DNA of 64,000 nucleotides. Source: Aliiroseovarius sp. F47248L (GTDB lineage: Bacteria > Pseudomonadota > Alphaproteobacteria > Rhodobacterales > Rhodobacteraceae). Below the pieces are notes generated by a model, which was given only the letters and a program-made list of their open reading frames with translations, did no database searches and had not been told where the DNA came from. The translations under genes were made by a program, and so were the position numbers. The stretch is taken from the NCBI RefSeq assembly GCF_023016085.1, contig NZ_JALKBF010000001.1:434001-498000 (forward strand). The letters are read 5' to 3'. This document shows positions 42,493 through 51,525 of this stretch, in pieces (within the stretch, counting starts at the first letter, position 1; each line of letters starts with the position of its first letter).

Positions 42493-43952
42493 CCCTCTGG
42501 CCAAGCCTTAATTTTGATCGAGATGAAACATTGCTGTCGTATGCAGACCGGTTGTCGATGATGCACACAGGCTGCGGTATGGAGCGTCTGGTCAAAGATC
42601 TTGGGATTAATATTGAGCATTTTACATCCGGACGCGAGGACGCGGTCTCAGCCTTTGCAGGGGCCACGGGATTGCACCAAGTCGAAGCCCACAAGGCGGC
42701 CATTCGTGTCTTGCAGCGCGGAGCTTCATTTCGTGGAGAGCCGGTCTCCAAGAACTTTCTGAGCCCACGCGTGGCCCGGTGCTGCCCTGTCTGCTTGGAG
42801 GAAGACGGAGACATTGCTGATCGGCGGTTTCGGGTGATCTGGGGCTTTCGCCATGTGGCCCGCTGCGACCTGCATTCGTTGTGGCTGGAGGACGTCCCGT
42901 TTCGCGGAGAAACCAGTGTCCGTCGCGCAACTGGGCAGCATAGGATTGAGGCGCGGCGCCCAGCGACGCCTGAAATTCCTGAGTACCTGAGCTGGTTGCG
43001 TGCGCGTCTGACATCTGGGTTTCCTGATGAAAGTAAATGGCTTGAAGGCCAATCACTGGAGCAGGTTCTCGGCGCATCAGAGATGCTCGGCGCAGTTCTG
43101 CAACATGGACATAAGGTTGCGTTGAAGAACCTCTCTTCGGCGCAGATGGAAGAGGCGACAGATATCGGTTTTTCGATCTATGTCGACGGCCGCGGCGCTG
43201 TAGAAGAAGCACTCGACACAATACGTGCGCAGTCACCAGCTACGGCGGTGCAGGCAGGTCCACTGGCCCACTATGGCAAGCTTTATGACTGGCTCGACCG
43301 ACGGAGCAATTCCATTGACCCCGGTCCAATCCGTGACATTCTTCGGGACCATATCGTCAAGAACACCGCCGTTGAGCCTGGTACAATGTTGCTTGGTTTG
43401 GAAATCTCTGAACGGAAGTTTCATACGCTGTATAGCCTGTCCTTTGCAGTCGGCATTCGTCGCCCTCGTCTTGCCCGCCTCCTAAAAAAGCTTGGTTTGA
43501 TACCTGAGGACGCGACCGAAATCGATGCCGGAAACATGATCTTCGAGGCAGAGAAGACAGTTCCCCTGATTGAAGCGTTCAAGAGCGCGATTCCGCTTCA
43601 CGATGTGCCCACATATCTAGGTGCATCGAAGGGGCAGGTCGAAACGCTCTATAGGATCGGTGCAATCCTTCCGTTAGTTCCGAGGACTGAGCGGGGTTCT
43701 GTTCGCAATGTGGTTTTCGGCAAAAAACACCTGGATGATATCCTGACACGCATCAGTGATTTACCTGTCCTTGAAGATTTGTCCTCAGACACGCTTCACC
43801 AGTTATCTTATGCAAGTCAGCGAGGGGCAGGGCGGTTCGAGCTGCTTTTTCAGAACATTCTGGACGGAAAAAGCCCAGGGTTTCGGCATCCAGAAAGGAC
43901 AGGAATTTCGTCCATCTATGTCGATGTCAGCGCCTTGATCGCCAGCAGATAA
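42489..43952 (+). CDS. tniQ: TniQ/TnsD-like target-selection protein
   Basis: A 487-aa protein from the ATG overlapping the tnsC stop. The N-terminal TniQ domain has the canonical DETLLSYADRL opening and zinc ligands C99-x-x-C102 (RCCPVCLEED) with C126-x-x-H129 (RCDLHSLWL). The remaining 350 residues include helix-turn-helix-like parts (VPTYLGASKGQVETLYRIG). The length is closer to site-specific TnsD proteins than to the short TniQ of CRISPR-guided elements, suggesting a fixed DNA target. No cas gene is present. Confidence 0.88.
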   Translation: MTLWPSLNFDRDETLLSYADRLSMMHTGCGMERLVKDLGINIEHFTSGREDAVSAFAGATGLHQVEAHKAAIRVLQRGASFRGEPVSKNFLSPRVARCCPVCLEEDGDIADRRFRVIWGFRHVARCDLHSLWLEDVPFRGETSVRRATGQHRIEARRPATPEIPEYLSWLRARLTSGFPDESKWLEGQSLEQVLGASEMLGAVLQHGHKVALKNLSSAQMEEATDIGFSIYVDGRGAVEEALDTIRAQSPATAVQAGPLAHYGKLYDWLDRRSNSIDPGPIRDILRDHIVKNTAVEPGTMLLGLEISERKFHTLYSLSFAVGIRRPRLARLLKKLGLIPEDATEIDAGNMIFEAEKTVPLIEAFKSAIPLHDVPTYLGASKGQVETLYRIGAILPLVPRTERGSVRNVVFGKKHLDDILTRISDLPVLEDLSSDTLHQLSYASQRGAGRFELLFQNILDGKSPGFRHPERTGISSIYVDVSALIASR

Positions 43953-43987
43953 TCTGCCTGATTTTCCAAAAAACCGCGTTGTTCTAA

Positions 43988-44009
43988 GCTCGCTTTGGCG
44001 GGCTTTTTT
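43988..44009 (+). terminator. Rho-independent terminator of the tns operon
   Basis: Stem GCTCGC / GCGGGC (one G-T pair) with loop TTTG, followed by TTTTTT. It lies about 35 bases after the tniQ stop. Confidence 0.7.
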
Positions 44010-44029
44010 GTTGGGTTTTTATCTTCGAT

Positions 44030-44161
44030 CGCGAAATCTTTGCCCGATTTTCGCGGGATCTTTGCTCCTATTCAGAATTTGAAGAAATTAAGGTATTGTA
44101 AAGTAAGGGAAAATTTTGAAACATCGAGACAACTTTGCCCCGATTTTCAAGCGATATCACA
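44030..44161 (-). repeat. Candidate right end of the Tn7-like element with 22-bp-spaced repeats
   Basis: CGCGAAATCTTTGC (44030-44043) recurs as CGCGGGATCTTTGC at 44052-44065, exactly 22 bases on. TTTGCCCGATTTTCGCG (44040-44055) recurs as TTTGCCCCGATTTTCAAGC at 44134-44152. The last copy runs into ATATCACA (to 44161), whose inverse starts TGTGA like the left end. Multiple 20-22-bp TnsB sites next to a TGT/ACA terminus are the standard layout of Tn7-like ends. The core hydrolase gene ends 40 bases further on. Confidence 0.6.
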
Positions 44162-44200
44162 TGCTCTGAAGACAACAGTATCAGGTGGTTGAACAAGCAG

Positions 44201-44959
44201 TCATCCGCCCAGAAATGCGCGCGCCGAGGCTTCAAATTCGCGTGGTTTTTCGGCATGCAGCCAATGTCCGGCCTGCGGGATCTTTGCGTGCTTCGCGTTT
44301 GGGAACAGCTCTTTGATCGTAGCTCGATAGTCTGGCAGGACATAGTCGGACGTCGCCCCAGACAGAAACAAGGTAGGACCGGAAAATAGCCCGTGAACGT
44401 CAGGGAAACCGACAATCAGGTCCATATCACGCTCTAGCACATCCAGGTTCAGACGCCATTCGCGTGCCTTGACATCCAGTGATTGCAACAGGAAAGCCCG
44501 CACCGAAGCTTCATCGACTGCATGTGCCAACTGTCTGTCGGCATCTGCGCGCGTTTCGACCTGTGACAGGTCAATGCTGCGCATGGCTGTGATCATGGAC
44601 TGCTGGCTGTGCGAATAGACGACGGGGGCGATATCCGCGATCAGAAGTCGACGTACCATTTCGGGTTGAGACAACGCAAAGACCATCGCTGCTTTACCGC
44701 CCATTGAATGACCGATGAGATCTGCCGTGCCGCCCAGCGTGGCAACCACTTCGGCAAGATCGGTGGCAAGGTCGGGATAACTATGACTGTCGATCCAAGG
44801 GCTTGAGCCGTGATTTCGCATATCCACACCGACCACGCGGCGGGTATCTGACATGCGCTTTGCAATGACACCCCAGTTCCGCGCCGAGCCGAATAGGCCA
44901 TGTGCGATCAGAACCGGCGGCTGCACCGTGTCGGTGCCGTATGTCTGTAATTCAAGCAT
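44201..44959 (-). CDS. Alpha/beta hydrolase (esterase, YbfF-like)
   Basis: A 252-aa hydrolase from the ATG at 44959 (MLELQTYGT); the frame extends 5' but overlaps a divergent gene. Catalytic features: LIAHGLFGSARNW oxyanion region, nucleophile in LIGHSMGGKAAM, and C-terminal His in IPQAGHWLHAEKP. The substrate is unknown; family members are acyl esterases. It is the first gene of the core region, and its 3' end abuts the transposon right end, which makes it a candidate neighbour of the attachment site. Confidence 0.88.
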   Translation of the reverse strand: MLELQTYGTDTVQPPVLIAHGLFGSARNWGVIAKRMSDTRRVVGVDMRNHGSSPWIDSHSYPDLATDLAEVVATLGGTADLIGHSMGGKAAMVFALSQPEMVRRLLIADIAPVVYSHSQQSMITAMRSIDLSQVETRADADRQLAHAVDEASVRAFLLQSLDVKAREWRLNLDVLERDMDLIVGFPDVHGLFSGPTLFLSGATSDYVLPDYRATIKELFPNAKHAKIPQAGHWLHAEKPREFEASARAFLGG

Positions 44960-45081
44960 GGGGTTTGATAGCTTGGCAACAGTCGCGCTTGAACCCCTTT
45001 TTATTCCGTTCAACTCTATCGCATACACGGACGTTGCCGATAAGGTGGCGGCGAAGAGGGATAGAGTAAGGCGAACCCGAC

Positions 45082-45444
45082 GTGGATATACGCGCGCGGA
45101 CAGATCGGCTGGCCCAACTGCTGGAACAGCGGTTGGATATTCGCGGCACTGGGTTTGAAACCAAACTGCGCCGCGCTGGACGGTTGTTGCCACGTCATTT
45201 GCGCCGCGACGGTGCCAGGCTGGTTGAAGCAATGAAGCTGTCAGATCATCCACGTTTGGGCCGACAAGTGGACCCAAAACAGCTTGAGAAATCCGCAGAT
45301 GCGATCGAACGCTACTTGCTTAGCCTAGACGCATGGGATCGGCGGAGGGGCATTGCGGTGAGTTTTTCAGCCAGTGTCTTGTTGAATCTTCTAATTTTGA
45401 TCGCTTTGGTCGCAGGAATTCTTCTTTGGCGAGGACTGCTTTGA
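45082..45444 (+). CDS. Conserved hypothetical protein with C-terminal membrane helix
   Basis: A 120-aa protein from a GTG start. The first 90 residues are basic and helical (RAGRLLPRHLRRDGARLVEA, HPRLGRQVDPKQLEKSADAI) and the last 25 form one membrane helix (LLNLLILIALVAGILLW). Tail-anchored proteins of this kind are common in Rhodobacterales; the role is unknown. Divergent from the hydrolase gene. Confidence 0.75.
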   Translation: MDIRARTDRLAQLLEQRLDIRGTGFETKLRRAGRLLPRHLRRDGARLVEAMKLSDHPRLGRQVDPKQLEKSADAIERYLLSLDAWDRRRGIAVSFSASVLLNLLILIALVAGILLWRGLL

Positions 45445-45481
45445 TCCCAACTGCCGAACCGCCACGTAAGGTAGGATAAAT

Positions 45482-45511
45482 GAAAGCCCCCAGGCCAAGG
45501 CCGGGGCTTTC
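45482..45511. terminator. Bidirectional terminator between the 45082 gene and glyA
   Basis: GAAAGCCCC / GGGGCTTTC perfect 9-base stem with a GC-rich 12-base loop. It separates two convergent genes. The T-run is short on both sides. Confidence 0.65.
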
Positions 45512-45562
45512 ACCTTTGGTTGTGTCGAAAATATATAAGTGTTGCCGGCTAGTCAGCGTTCC

Positions 45563-46855
45563 TTACAAATTCGGATACATCGGGAACTTGGCACAAAGAA
45601 CTGCGACTTTGGCTCTCACTGCGCTTTCAACTTCAGCGTTGCCCTCTTCCCCGTTCGCGGCCAGACCGTCGACAACTTCGACGATCAGGTCTGCGATCTC
45701 GCGGAACTCTGATTCGCCAAATCCGCGGGTGGTGCCGGCCGGTGTACCCAGACGAATACCCGATGTCACCGTGGGTTTCTCCGGATCAAACGGAATGCCG
45801 TTCTTGTTGCAGGTGATATGTGCGCGACCAAGAGCCTTGTCGACGATGTTACCGGTTACACCTTTGGGGCGCAGGTCAACCAGCATCACATGGGTGTCGG
45901 TGCCACCGGTGACGATGTCCAGACCACCCTTCATCAACTGATCCGCCAGTGCCACAGCGTTGGCGCGAACTTGCTTTTGATAGGTCTTGAATTCGGGGCG
46001 CAGGGCTTCACCGAAGGCCACTGCCTTCGCGGCAATCACATGCATCAGAGGGCCGCCCTGAATGCCAGGGAAAATGGCCGAGTTGATTTTCTTGGCCAAA
46101 TCCTCGCGGTTGGTCAGGATCATGCCGCCACGCGGGCCGCGCAGTGTTTTGTGGGTCGTGGTGGTCGCCACATCGGCATAGGGGAAGGGCGAGGGGTGCT
46201 CGCCCGCTGCAACCAGTCCCGCAAAGTGGGCCATGTCGACCATAAGGAAGGCACCAACCGAATCCGCGATTTCGCGGAACTTGGCGAAGTCGATCTGGCG
46301 CGGAATGGCCGAACCACCCGCAATGATCAGCTTGGGCTTGTGCTCGGTCGCCAGCGCTTGGATTTCATCATAGTCGATCAGGTTGTCTTGTTTGCGCACG
46401 CCATATTGCACGGCATTAAACCACTTGCCTGACTGGTTAGGCGCGGCGCCGTGGGTCAGATGTCCGCCGGAAGCAAGGTTCATGCCAAGGATCGTGTCGC
46501 CCGGCTGGATCATCGCCATGAACGCCCCTTGGTTGGCCTGCGACCCTGAATTGGGCTGCACATTGACGAACTCACAGCCAAACAACTGTTTGGCGCGATC
46601 AATCGCCAAATTTTCGGCCACGTCGACATATTGACAGCCGCCATAGTAGCGGCGTCCCGGATAGCCTTCGGCATATTTGTTAGTCAAAACGGTGCCTTGC
46701 GCCTCCATCACAGCGGCGGACACGATGTTTTCCGAGGCAATCAACTCGATCTCGTCGCGCTGGCGGCCCAGTTCATCAGTGATCGAGCGATAAAGCTCGG
46801 GATCGCGAGAGGCGAGGGATTCGGTGAAGAAACCTTGGTCACGGGTGGCAGTCAT
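45563..46855 (-). CDS. glyA: Serine hydroxymethyltransferase
   Basis: A 430-aa PLP enzyme interconverting serine plus tetrahydrofolate and glycine plus methylene-tetrahydrofolate. Start [20 protein letters not shown] at 46855. Seen: [25 protein letters not shown], and the PLP lysine segment [15 protein letters not shown]. Normal length. Its upstream region, shared with NAD kinase, has five CGGAAA words. Confidence 0.97.
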   Translation of the reverse strand: MTATRDQGFFTESLASRDPELYRSITDELGRQRDEIELIASENIVSAAVMEAQGTVLTNKYAEGYPGRRYYGGCQYVDVAENLAIDRAKQLFGCEFVNVQPNSGSQANQGAFMAMIQPGDTILGMNLASGGHLTHGAAPNQSGKWFNAVQYGVRKQDNLIDYDEIQALATEHKPKLIIAGGSAIPRQIDFAKFREIADSVGAFLMVDMAHFAGLVAAGEHPSPFPYADVATTTTHKTLRGPRGGMILTNREDLAKKINSAIFPGIQGGPLMHVIAAKAVAFGEALRPEFKTYQKQVRANAVALADQLMKGGLDIVTGGTDTHVMLVDLRPKGVTGNIVDKALGRAHITCNKNGIPFDPEKPTVTSGIRLGTPAGTTRGFGESEFREIADLIVEVVDGLAANGEEGNAEVESAVRAKVAVLCAKFPMYPNL

Positions 46856-46899
46856 GCGCGTATTCCTTGGATTGGAAGCAAGATGTCCGGATTTCCTAT

Positions 46900-46998
46900 C
46901 GGAAACAAGCTGGATCGCAAAGACCGGAAAGCGACATGGCTGCGGAAAGACGCGGCAATTTCTGGCACTTTGCGGAAACATGTGTTTCTTTCGGAAAC
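46900..46998. promoter_or_regulatory. Five CGGAAA repeats between glyA and NAD kinase
   Basis: CGGAAA occurs at 46900, 46925, 46943, 46973 and 46992, all on the plus strand. Two are parts of inverted repeats: TTTCC-TATC-GGAAA (46892-46905) and GTTTC...GGAAAC (46984-46998). A shared regulator binding site for the divergent pair is likely; the regulator is unknown. Confidence 0.5.
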
Positions 46999-47025
46999 CA
47001 AGGGACACGCATGGGAAACCCAAAC

Positions 47026-47787
47026 ATGAGCCAAAACATCGCTTTCGTCGCAAGCAATGCGAAAATTGCAGAGACCGCGAAAGAGGAACTGGTGGCCCGC
47101 TACGGCAACAAGAATGTGAAAGACGCAGATGTCATCGTAGCGCTCGGGGGCGATGGTTTCATGTTGCAGACCCTGCACGATACCCAAGAACTGACAGCTC
47201 CGGTGTATGGGATGAACTGCGGAACGGTCGGGTTTTTGATGAATGAATACTCGCCCGACGATCTTGTCGAACGCCTGATCGCCGCCGAAGAAGAGGTGAT
47301 CAATCCGCTTGCCATGCGGGCGGAAGGGGTGAATGGCAGCGTTCACAAAGCACTTGCGATCAACGAAGTCAGCCTGCTTCGCGCGGGTCCACAGGCAGCG
47401 AAGTTGCAAATCAGCGTCGATGGCCGGGTGCGACTGCCAGAATTGGTGTGCGACGGGGCGCTGCTTTGTACGGCCGCCGGTTCAACCGCTTATAACTACT
47501 CTGCCCATGGTCCAATACTGCCCATCGGGTCCGATGTGTTGGCGCTGACGGCAATGGCTGCCTTTCGACCGCGAAGATGGCGTGGTGCCTTGCTTCCGAA
47601 GAATGCAGTGGTGCGGTTTGATGTCATGGAGCATGAGAAGCGGCCGGTGATGGCCGACGCAGATGGCCGATCTGTTCGCGATGTGGTTTCGGTGGAAATC
47701 AAATCGGACAATGAAATCGCACACCGTATCCTTTTCGATCCGGGGCACGGGTTAGAAGAACGCCTGATCCGCGAACAATTCGTCTGA
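47026..47787 (+). CDS. nadK: NAD kinase
   Basis: A 253-aa kinase making NADP from NAD and ATP. Seen: [16 protein letters not shown] (GGDG motif), [13 protein letters not shown], and [20 protein letters not shown]. Start is set at the ATG giving [11 protein letters not shown]; an in-frame ATG 15 bases upstream, at 47011, has AAGGGA before it and is the alternative. Divergent from glyA. Confidence 0.92.
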   Translation: MSQNIAFVASNAKIAETAKEELVARYGNKNVKDADVIVALGGDGFMLQTLHDTQELTAPVYGMNCGTVGFLMNEYSPDDLVERLIAAEEEVINPLAMRAEGVNGSVHKALAINEVSLLRAGPQAAKLQISVDGRVRLPELVCDGALLCTAAGSTAYNYSAHGPILPIGSDVLALTAMAAFRPRRWRGALLPKNAVVRFDVMEHEKRPVMADADGRSVRDVVSVEIKSDNEIAHRILFDPGHGLEERLIREQFV

Positions 47788-47796
47788 TCGTTTGCG

Positions 47797-49278
47797 TCAC
47801 TCTCGCATCCAGTTTTCCCGTTTGCGATAGATCGTTGATGGCGACAGGTCCAACACCTGTGCAGCCCGCGGGATAGAGCCTCCTTGTGCACGGATCGTTT
47901 CCTCGATGACGATGCGCTCGATTTCAGCCAAAGGTCGACCCAACAAGCCCGTATCGACCAACGTTTGTTGTGACCCCGCGTGGCTGTCAGGATCGGGCAG
48001 CCCGGCCAGAAGATCGACCGGCAGCATGTCGGCTGTGACCATATCTCCATCATGGTGCAACACGATATTCCATATGACATTGATCAGTTGGCGAATATTG
48101 CCCGGCCAGCGATGTGATATCAGTATATCGGCGGCGTGGGGCGTGAAGCCGCGAAACCCACGTCCTTCCTTTCGAGCGGTCTCGACCAGTTTTGTATTGG
48201 CAATGGCCAAAATATCTTCGCCGCGATCTCGCAATGCTGGTAGCGAGATTGGCACGACGTGCAGCCGGTAATAAAGATCCTCGCGAAGCCGCCCAGCGTC
48301 AATTTCTGAACGGGCGTCTTCGGAGCTTGCGCAAATGATACGCGCATCGACCTTTGTCGCTTCAAGATCGCCAAGTGGCGCGATTTCACCTCTTTCGACG
48401 AATCGCATCAATTGCTCTTGTACCCGCAGATCTGTCCGCGCGATTTCGTCTAGGAACAAGGTTCCACCATCTGCGGTGCTGGCGAGGCCTTGTGCGCCGT
48501 TGCGACTGTCGGAAAAGACCTGCCGCGTTAGGGTGTCGGGTTCAAGTCGGGCGCAGTCGACGACCACAAAAGGGCCAGCGGCGCGTCTGCTTTCCGCATG
48601 AAGCGCGCGGGCTAGAACCTCTTTTCCGGTGCCGGTTTCGCCGTGGATATAGATCGGGGCATCCGACGTGGCGATGGTGTCTAACGCATGCAAGACAGGC
48701 TTCATAGACAAATCGGACAGAACCATGCCGTGCCTTATCCAATGAGGCTCTTCCCTCTCGGTGTGGGCAGAGCCGGACTTGCGCGCATTGATGCCACGTT
48801 TCGGTGGTTTGGGGGCTGCTGATGCTGCGCTAAGGCGTGTTCGGCCACCGCCGATTTTCTGAAGCAATTGGCCAACGGTTTTTTCCAGTCGGGTAGGCGT
48901 GAATGGCACAAAAAGACAATCCATAGCCCCGATTCGCATAGCGTCGGCTGCATCGTTGATTTGGTTGCTTTGGGACACGACGATGATCGCCTGCTTGTCG
49001 TCTCGCTTCATCAATTCACGGATCAGGGGCAGAACGCTGCGCCCATTTACATCAAGGGGCAGAAGGGCAATATCGACGATGTCATCCTTGACGATGCTCC
49101 GCGCTTCCGCGATCGAGTTTGCATACCTGACATCGCAATCCAACGTTTCAAAAACCGCAGAGGGGAAAAGCTCGTCAATTACGGGTGGGGCCAAAGCCAT
49201 CACGACAGGGGGGCACCTGTCGGTTTTGGCATTGAACGATCTGGTGGCGCTGGGTTTTCCCCGATCTTCTGTCGCCAT
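47797..49278 (-). CDS. NtrC/LuxO-like AAA+ transcription regulator with degenerate receiver and no GAFTGA loop
   Basis: A 493-aa protein: receiver-like N-terminus (about residues 25-145), AAA+ centre (Walker A GETGTGKE, GGTLFLDEIA Walker B, REDLYYRLHVVPI), and Fis-type HTH (GGSIPRAAQVLDLSPSTIYR). In the receiver the phospho-acceptor position reads DIALLPLDV, with Pro at the usual Asp. The sigma-54-contacting GAFTGA loop is missing, replaced by VFSDSRNGAQGLAS. So it probably does not act as a classic sigma-54 activator; Rhodobacter NtrC is a known case that works with sigma-70. Convergent with NAD kinase. Confidence 0.85.
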   Translation of the reverse strand: MATEDRGKPSATRSFNAKTDRCPPVVMALAPPVIDELFPSAVFETLDCDVRYANSIAEARSIVKDDIVDIALLPLDVNGRSVLPLIRELMKRDDKQAIIVVSQSNQINDAADAMRIGAMDCLFVPFTPTRLEKTVGQLLQKIGGGRTRLSAASAAPKPPKRGINARKSGSAHTEREEPHWIRHGMVLSDLSMKPVLHALDTIATSDAPIYIHGETGTGKEVLARALHAESRRAAGPFVVVDCARLEPDTLTRQVFSDSRNGAQGLASTADGGTLFLDEIARTDLRVQEQLMRFVERGEIAPLGDLEATKVDARIICASSEDARSEIDAGRLREDLYYRLHVVPISLPALRDRGEDILAIANTKLVETARKEGRGFRGFTPHAADILISHRWPGNIRQLINVIWNIVLHHDGDMVTADMLPVDLLAGLPDPDSHAGSQQTLVDTGLLGRPLAEIERIVIEETIRAQGGSIPRAAQVLDLSPSTIYRKRENWMRE

Positions 49279-49348
49279 CTCTCCCCCTGTTCAGTTTTGC
49301 AAGTTTGCATACCTCAATTGGTTCTAGCCATCCCGTTGCCGAAAGGCC

Positions 49349-49381
49349 AAAAAAAACTCATCCAACGCTTGGTTGGATGAG
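49349..49381 (-). terminator. Rho-independent terminator of prpE
   Basis: On the minus strand: CTCATCCAAC / GTTGGATGAG, a perfect 10-base stem with a 5-base loop, followed by eight T. It is 23 bases after the prpE stop. Confidence 0.9.
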
Positions 49382-49404
49382 CTATGCAGTGCTAAAATCC
49401 CAAT

Positions 49405-51294
49405 CTATTCGGCGTATCCAAGGCTTTGTAATGCCTCTTGGATTTCTTCCAATATGGCGGGATCGTCAATTGTTGCGGGCATCTTGTAATCCTTACCATC
49501 CGCGATCGAGACCATGGTGGCGCGCAGAATTTTACCCGACCGTGTTTTCGGCAGACGATCCACCACGATACACAGTTTGAAGGCTGCCACCGGGCCGATT
49601 TTTTCACGCACCAGCTTGACGCATTCGGCGGTCACTTCTTCTTCAGCCCGGTCAGTGCCAGCGTTCAGGCAGATCATACCCAGAGGCAACTGACCTTTCA
49701 GCTGGTCGGTGACGCCGATCACTGCGCATTCGGCCACATCGGGATGCGAGGCCAAGACCTCTTCCATCCCGCCGGTGGACAGGCGGTGACCAGCCACGTT
49801 GATCACGTCATCGGTGCGGGCCATGATGTAAAGATATCCGTCTTCGTCTTTGTAGCCGGCATCCCCTGTTTCATAGTAGCCGGGGAAGGTGCTCAGATAG
49901 CTGGATTTAAACCGGTCTTCCGCATTCCACAGGGTGGGCAGCGTGCCAGGCGGGAGGGGGAGTTTGATGGCGATGGCACCCAATTCGCCTGCGGCCACCG
50001 GATGACCTCCCTCATCCAGAATTTGTACATCATATCCCGGCATCGGCACAGATGGCGAGCCAAGTTTGACGGGCAGTTCTTCGATCCCAAGCGGATTGGC
50101 CGCAATCGCAAAACCCGTTTCTGTCTGCCACCAGTGGTCGATCACCGGTACCTTCAACTGAGCTTGCGCCCATGAGATGGTGTCGGGATCCGCACGTTCC
50201 CCAGCCAGATAGACCTGTTTCAAGCAAGAGAGATCGTATTTCTTCACAAACTCACCCTTGGGGTCTTCGCGTTTTACCGCGCGGAAGGCGGTGGGGGCAG
50301 TGAAGAAGGATTTCACGTTGTGTTCGGAAATCACCCGCCAGAATGTGCCGGCGTCAGGTGTACCGACCGGCTTTCCTTCAAAAACAATGGTCGTGTTTCC
50401 GTGGATCAGCGGGCCGTAGGTGATGTAGCTGTGCCCAACAACCCAGCCCACATCAGATGCCGCCCAGAACACATCGCCGGGATCGACATTATACAGGTTC
50501 TTCATCGTCCAATTCAGAGCCACAAGATGCCCGCCGGTGTGGCGGATAACGCCCTTCGGCTGGCCGGTGGTGCCAGAGGTATAAAGGATATAGGCAGGAT
50601 GGTTGCCTTCGACGGGCAGACAATCGGCGGGATCGGCAGCCTTCTCCAACTGAACCCAGTCGAAATCACGCCCGTCTATCAGGTCGGCAACCGCTTCTTC
50701 ACGCTGCAGAATGACCGTGAAGTCAGGCTTGTGCTTGGCAATGTCGATCGCCTCGTCCAGAAGCGGTTTATAGGCAATGACACGGCCCGGCTCGATCCCA
50801 CACGAGGCTGCGACGATCGCCTTGGGTTTCGCATCGTCGATCCGCACCGCCAGCTCGGTCGAGGCAAATCCGCCGAACACGACCGAATGCACGGCGCCAA
50901 TGCGGGTGACGGCGAGCATCGCAATCAAGGCTTCGGGCACCATCGGCATATAGATGATGACGCGGTCACCCTTTTCGATGCCCTTGGATTTCAGCGCGCC
51001 CGCCAGTGCAGCCACGCGGATCTGCAGCTCGGCATATGTGATCTTTGCCTGACGCCCGGTAATCGGGCTGTCATATATGATCGCCACTTGATCGCCGCGC
51101 CCACCTTCGACATGCCGGTCGACCGCATTATAGCATGTGTTCACCATGCCGTCTGAAAACCATTCGTAAAGCGGGGCGTTTTCGTCGAAAAGCGCTTTCG
51201 AGGGCGACTTGTCCCAAGTTATGGCTTTGGCGGCGTCCATCCAGAATGTTTCCGGGTCCGACTGCCACGCAGCGTAAACATCTTTGTATGCCAT
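49405..51294 (-). CDS. prpE: Propionyl-CoA synthetase (PrpE-type acyl-CoA synthetase)
   Basis: A 629-aa AMP-forming ligase from the ATG at 51294 (GGAGGAAG upstream). Opens MAYKDVYAAWQSDPETFWMD. ATP/AMP motif YTSGTTGQPKGV, DHWWQTETG, and the acetylatable lysine motif PKTRSGKILR. PrpE is favoured over Acs by the signature GHRLSTGGMEEVLASHP. It activates propionate (and acetate) to acyl-CoA. The upstream region has repeated TTTGCAA boxes of the short-chain-fatty-acid regulators. Confidence 0.9.
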   Translation of the reverse strand: MAYKDVYAAWQSDPETFWMDAAKAITWDKSPSKALFDENAPLYEWFSDGMVNTCYNAVDRHVEGGRGDQVAIIYDSPITGRQAKITYAELQIRVAALAGALKSKGIEKGDRVIIYMPMVPEALIAMLAVTRIGAVHSVVFGGFASTELAVRIDDAKPKAIVAASCGIEPGRVIAYKPLLDEAIDIAKHKPDFTVILQREEAVADLIDGRDFDWVQLEKAADPADCLPVEGNHPAYILYTSGTTGQPKGVIRHTGGHLVALNWTMKNLYNVDPGDVFWAASDVGWVVGHSYITYGPLIHGNTTIVFEGKPVGTPDAGTFWRVISEHNVKSFFTAPTAFRAVKREDPKGEFVKKYDLSCLKQVYLAGERADPDTISWAQAQLKVPVIDHWWQTETGFAIAANPLGIEELPVKLGSPSVPMPGYDVQILDEGGHPVAAGELGAIAIKLPLPPGTLPTLWNAEDRFKSSYLSTFPGYYETGDAGYKDEDGYLYIMARTDDVINVAGHRLSTGGMEEVLASHPDVAECAVIGVTDQLKGQLPLGMICLNAGTDRAEEEVTAECVKLVREKIGPVAAFKLCIVVDRLPKTRSGKILRATMVSIADGKDYKMPATIDDPAILEEIQEALQSLGYAE

Positions 51295-51394
51295 GGTGCA
51301 CTTCCTCCAGTTTCCCTTGGTATGAAGTGTTACGCCCCCAGCTATCGTTAGGGCAAGCACGGCGTATCGCAGTGCGACGGATTAACCGGGAAAA

Positions 51395-51505
51395 TTTGCA
51401 ATCGGATGAGAAACAGATTGCAAATTTTTGCAAACCACTGCGAAACAAGCACCCGAAATTTGAAAAAGATGGAGTTTGCAAAACTGCAAACTCCACCTTG
51501 CAAAG
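51395..51505. promoter_or_regulatory. TTTGCAA-type operator cluster upstream of prpE
   Basis: TTTGCA at 51395, ATTGCAAA 51417-51424, TTTGCAAA 51427-51434, GTTTGCA-4-TGCAAAC (51474-51491) and TTGCAAAG 51498-51505. The word matches the TTTGCAAA motif of RamB/PccR/ScfR-type regulators controlling propionate and acetate genes. No such regulator gene is in the window. It also lies downstream of maeB, whose stop is at 51526, so it most likely serves prpE. Confidence 0.75.
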
Positions 51506-51525
51506 ATTAGCAGCCCTGAGTCGCT

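Noticed and set aside
38631..43952. CRISPR-associated transposon (CAST)
   Set aside because: No cas genes or CRISPR repeats were seen in the window and the TniQ is of the long, TnsD-like size.
38056..44169. TCTGA next to the left TGTGA and again near the right end, as a possible 5-bp target duplication
   Set aside because: On the right it lies three bases beyond the expected terminus, so it is not a clean duplication and may be chance.
44162..44180. CTGAAGACAACAG near the right end, similar to part of the Tn5053/Tn402 terminal repeat
   Set aside because: Its orientation is wrong for an element lying to the left and the similarity is short.
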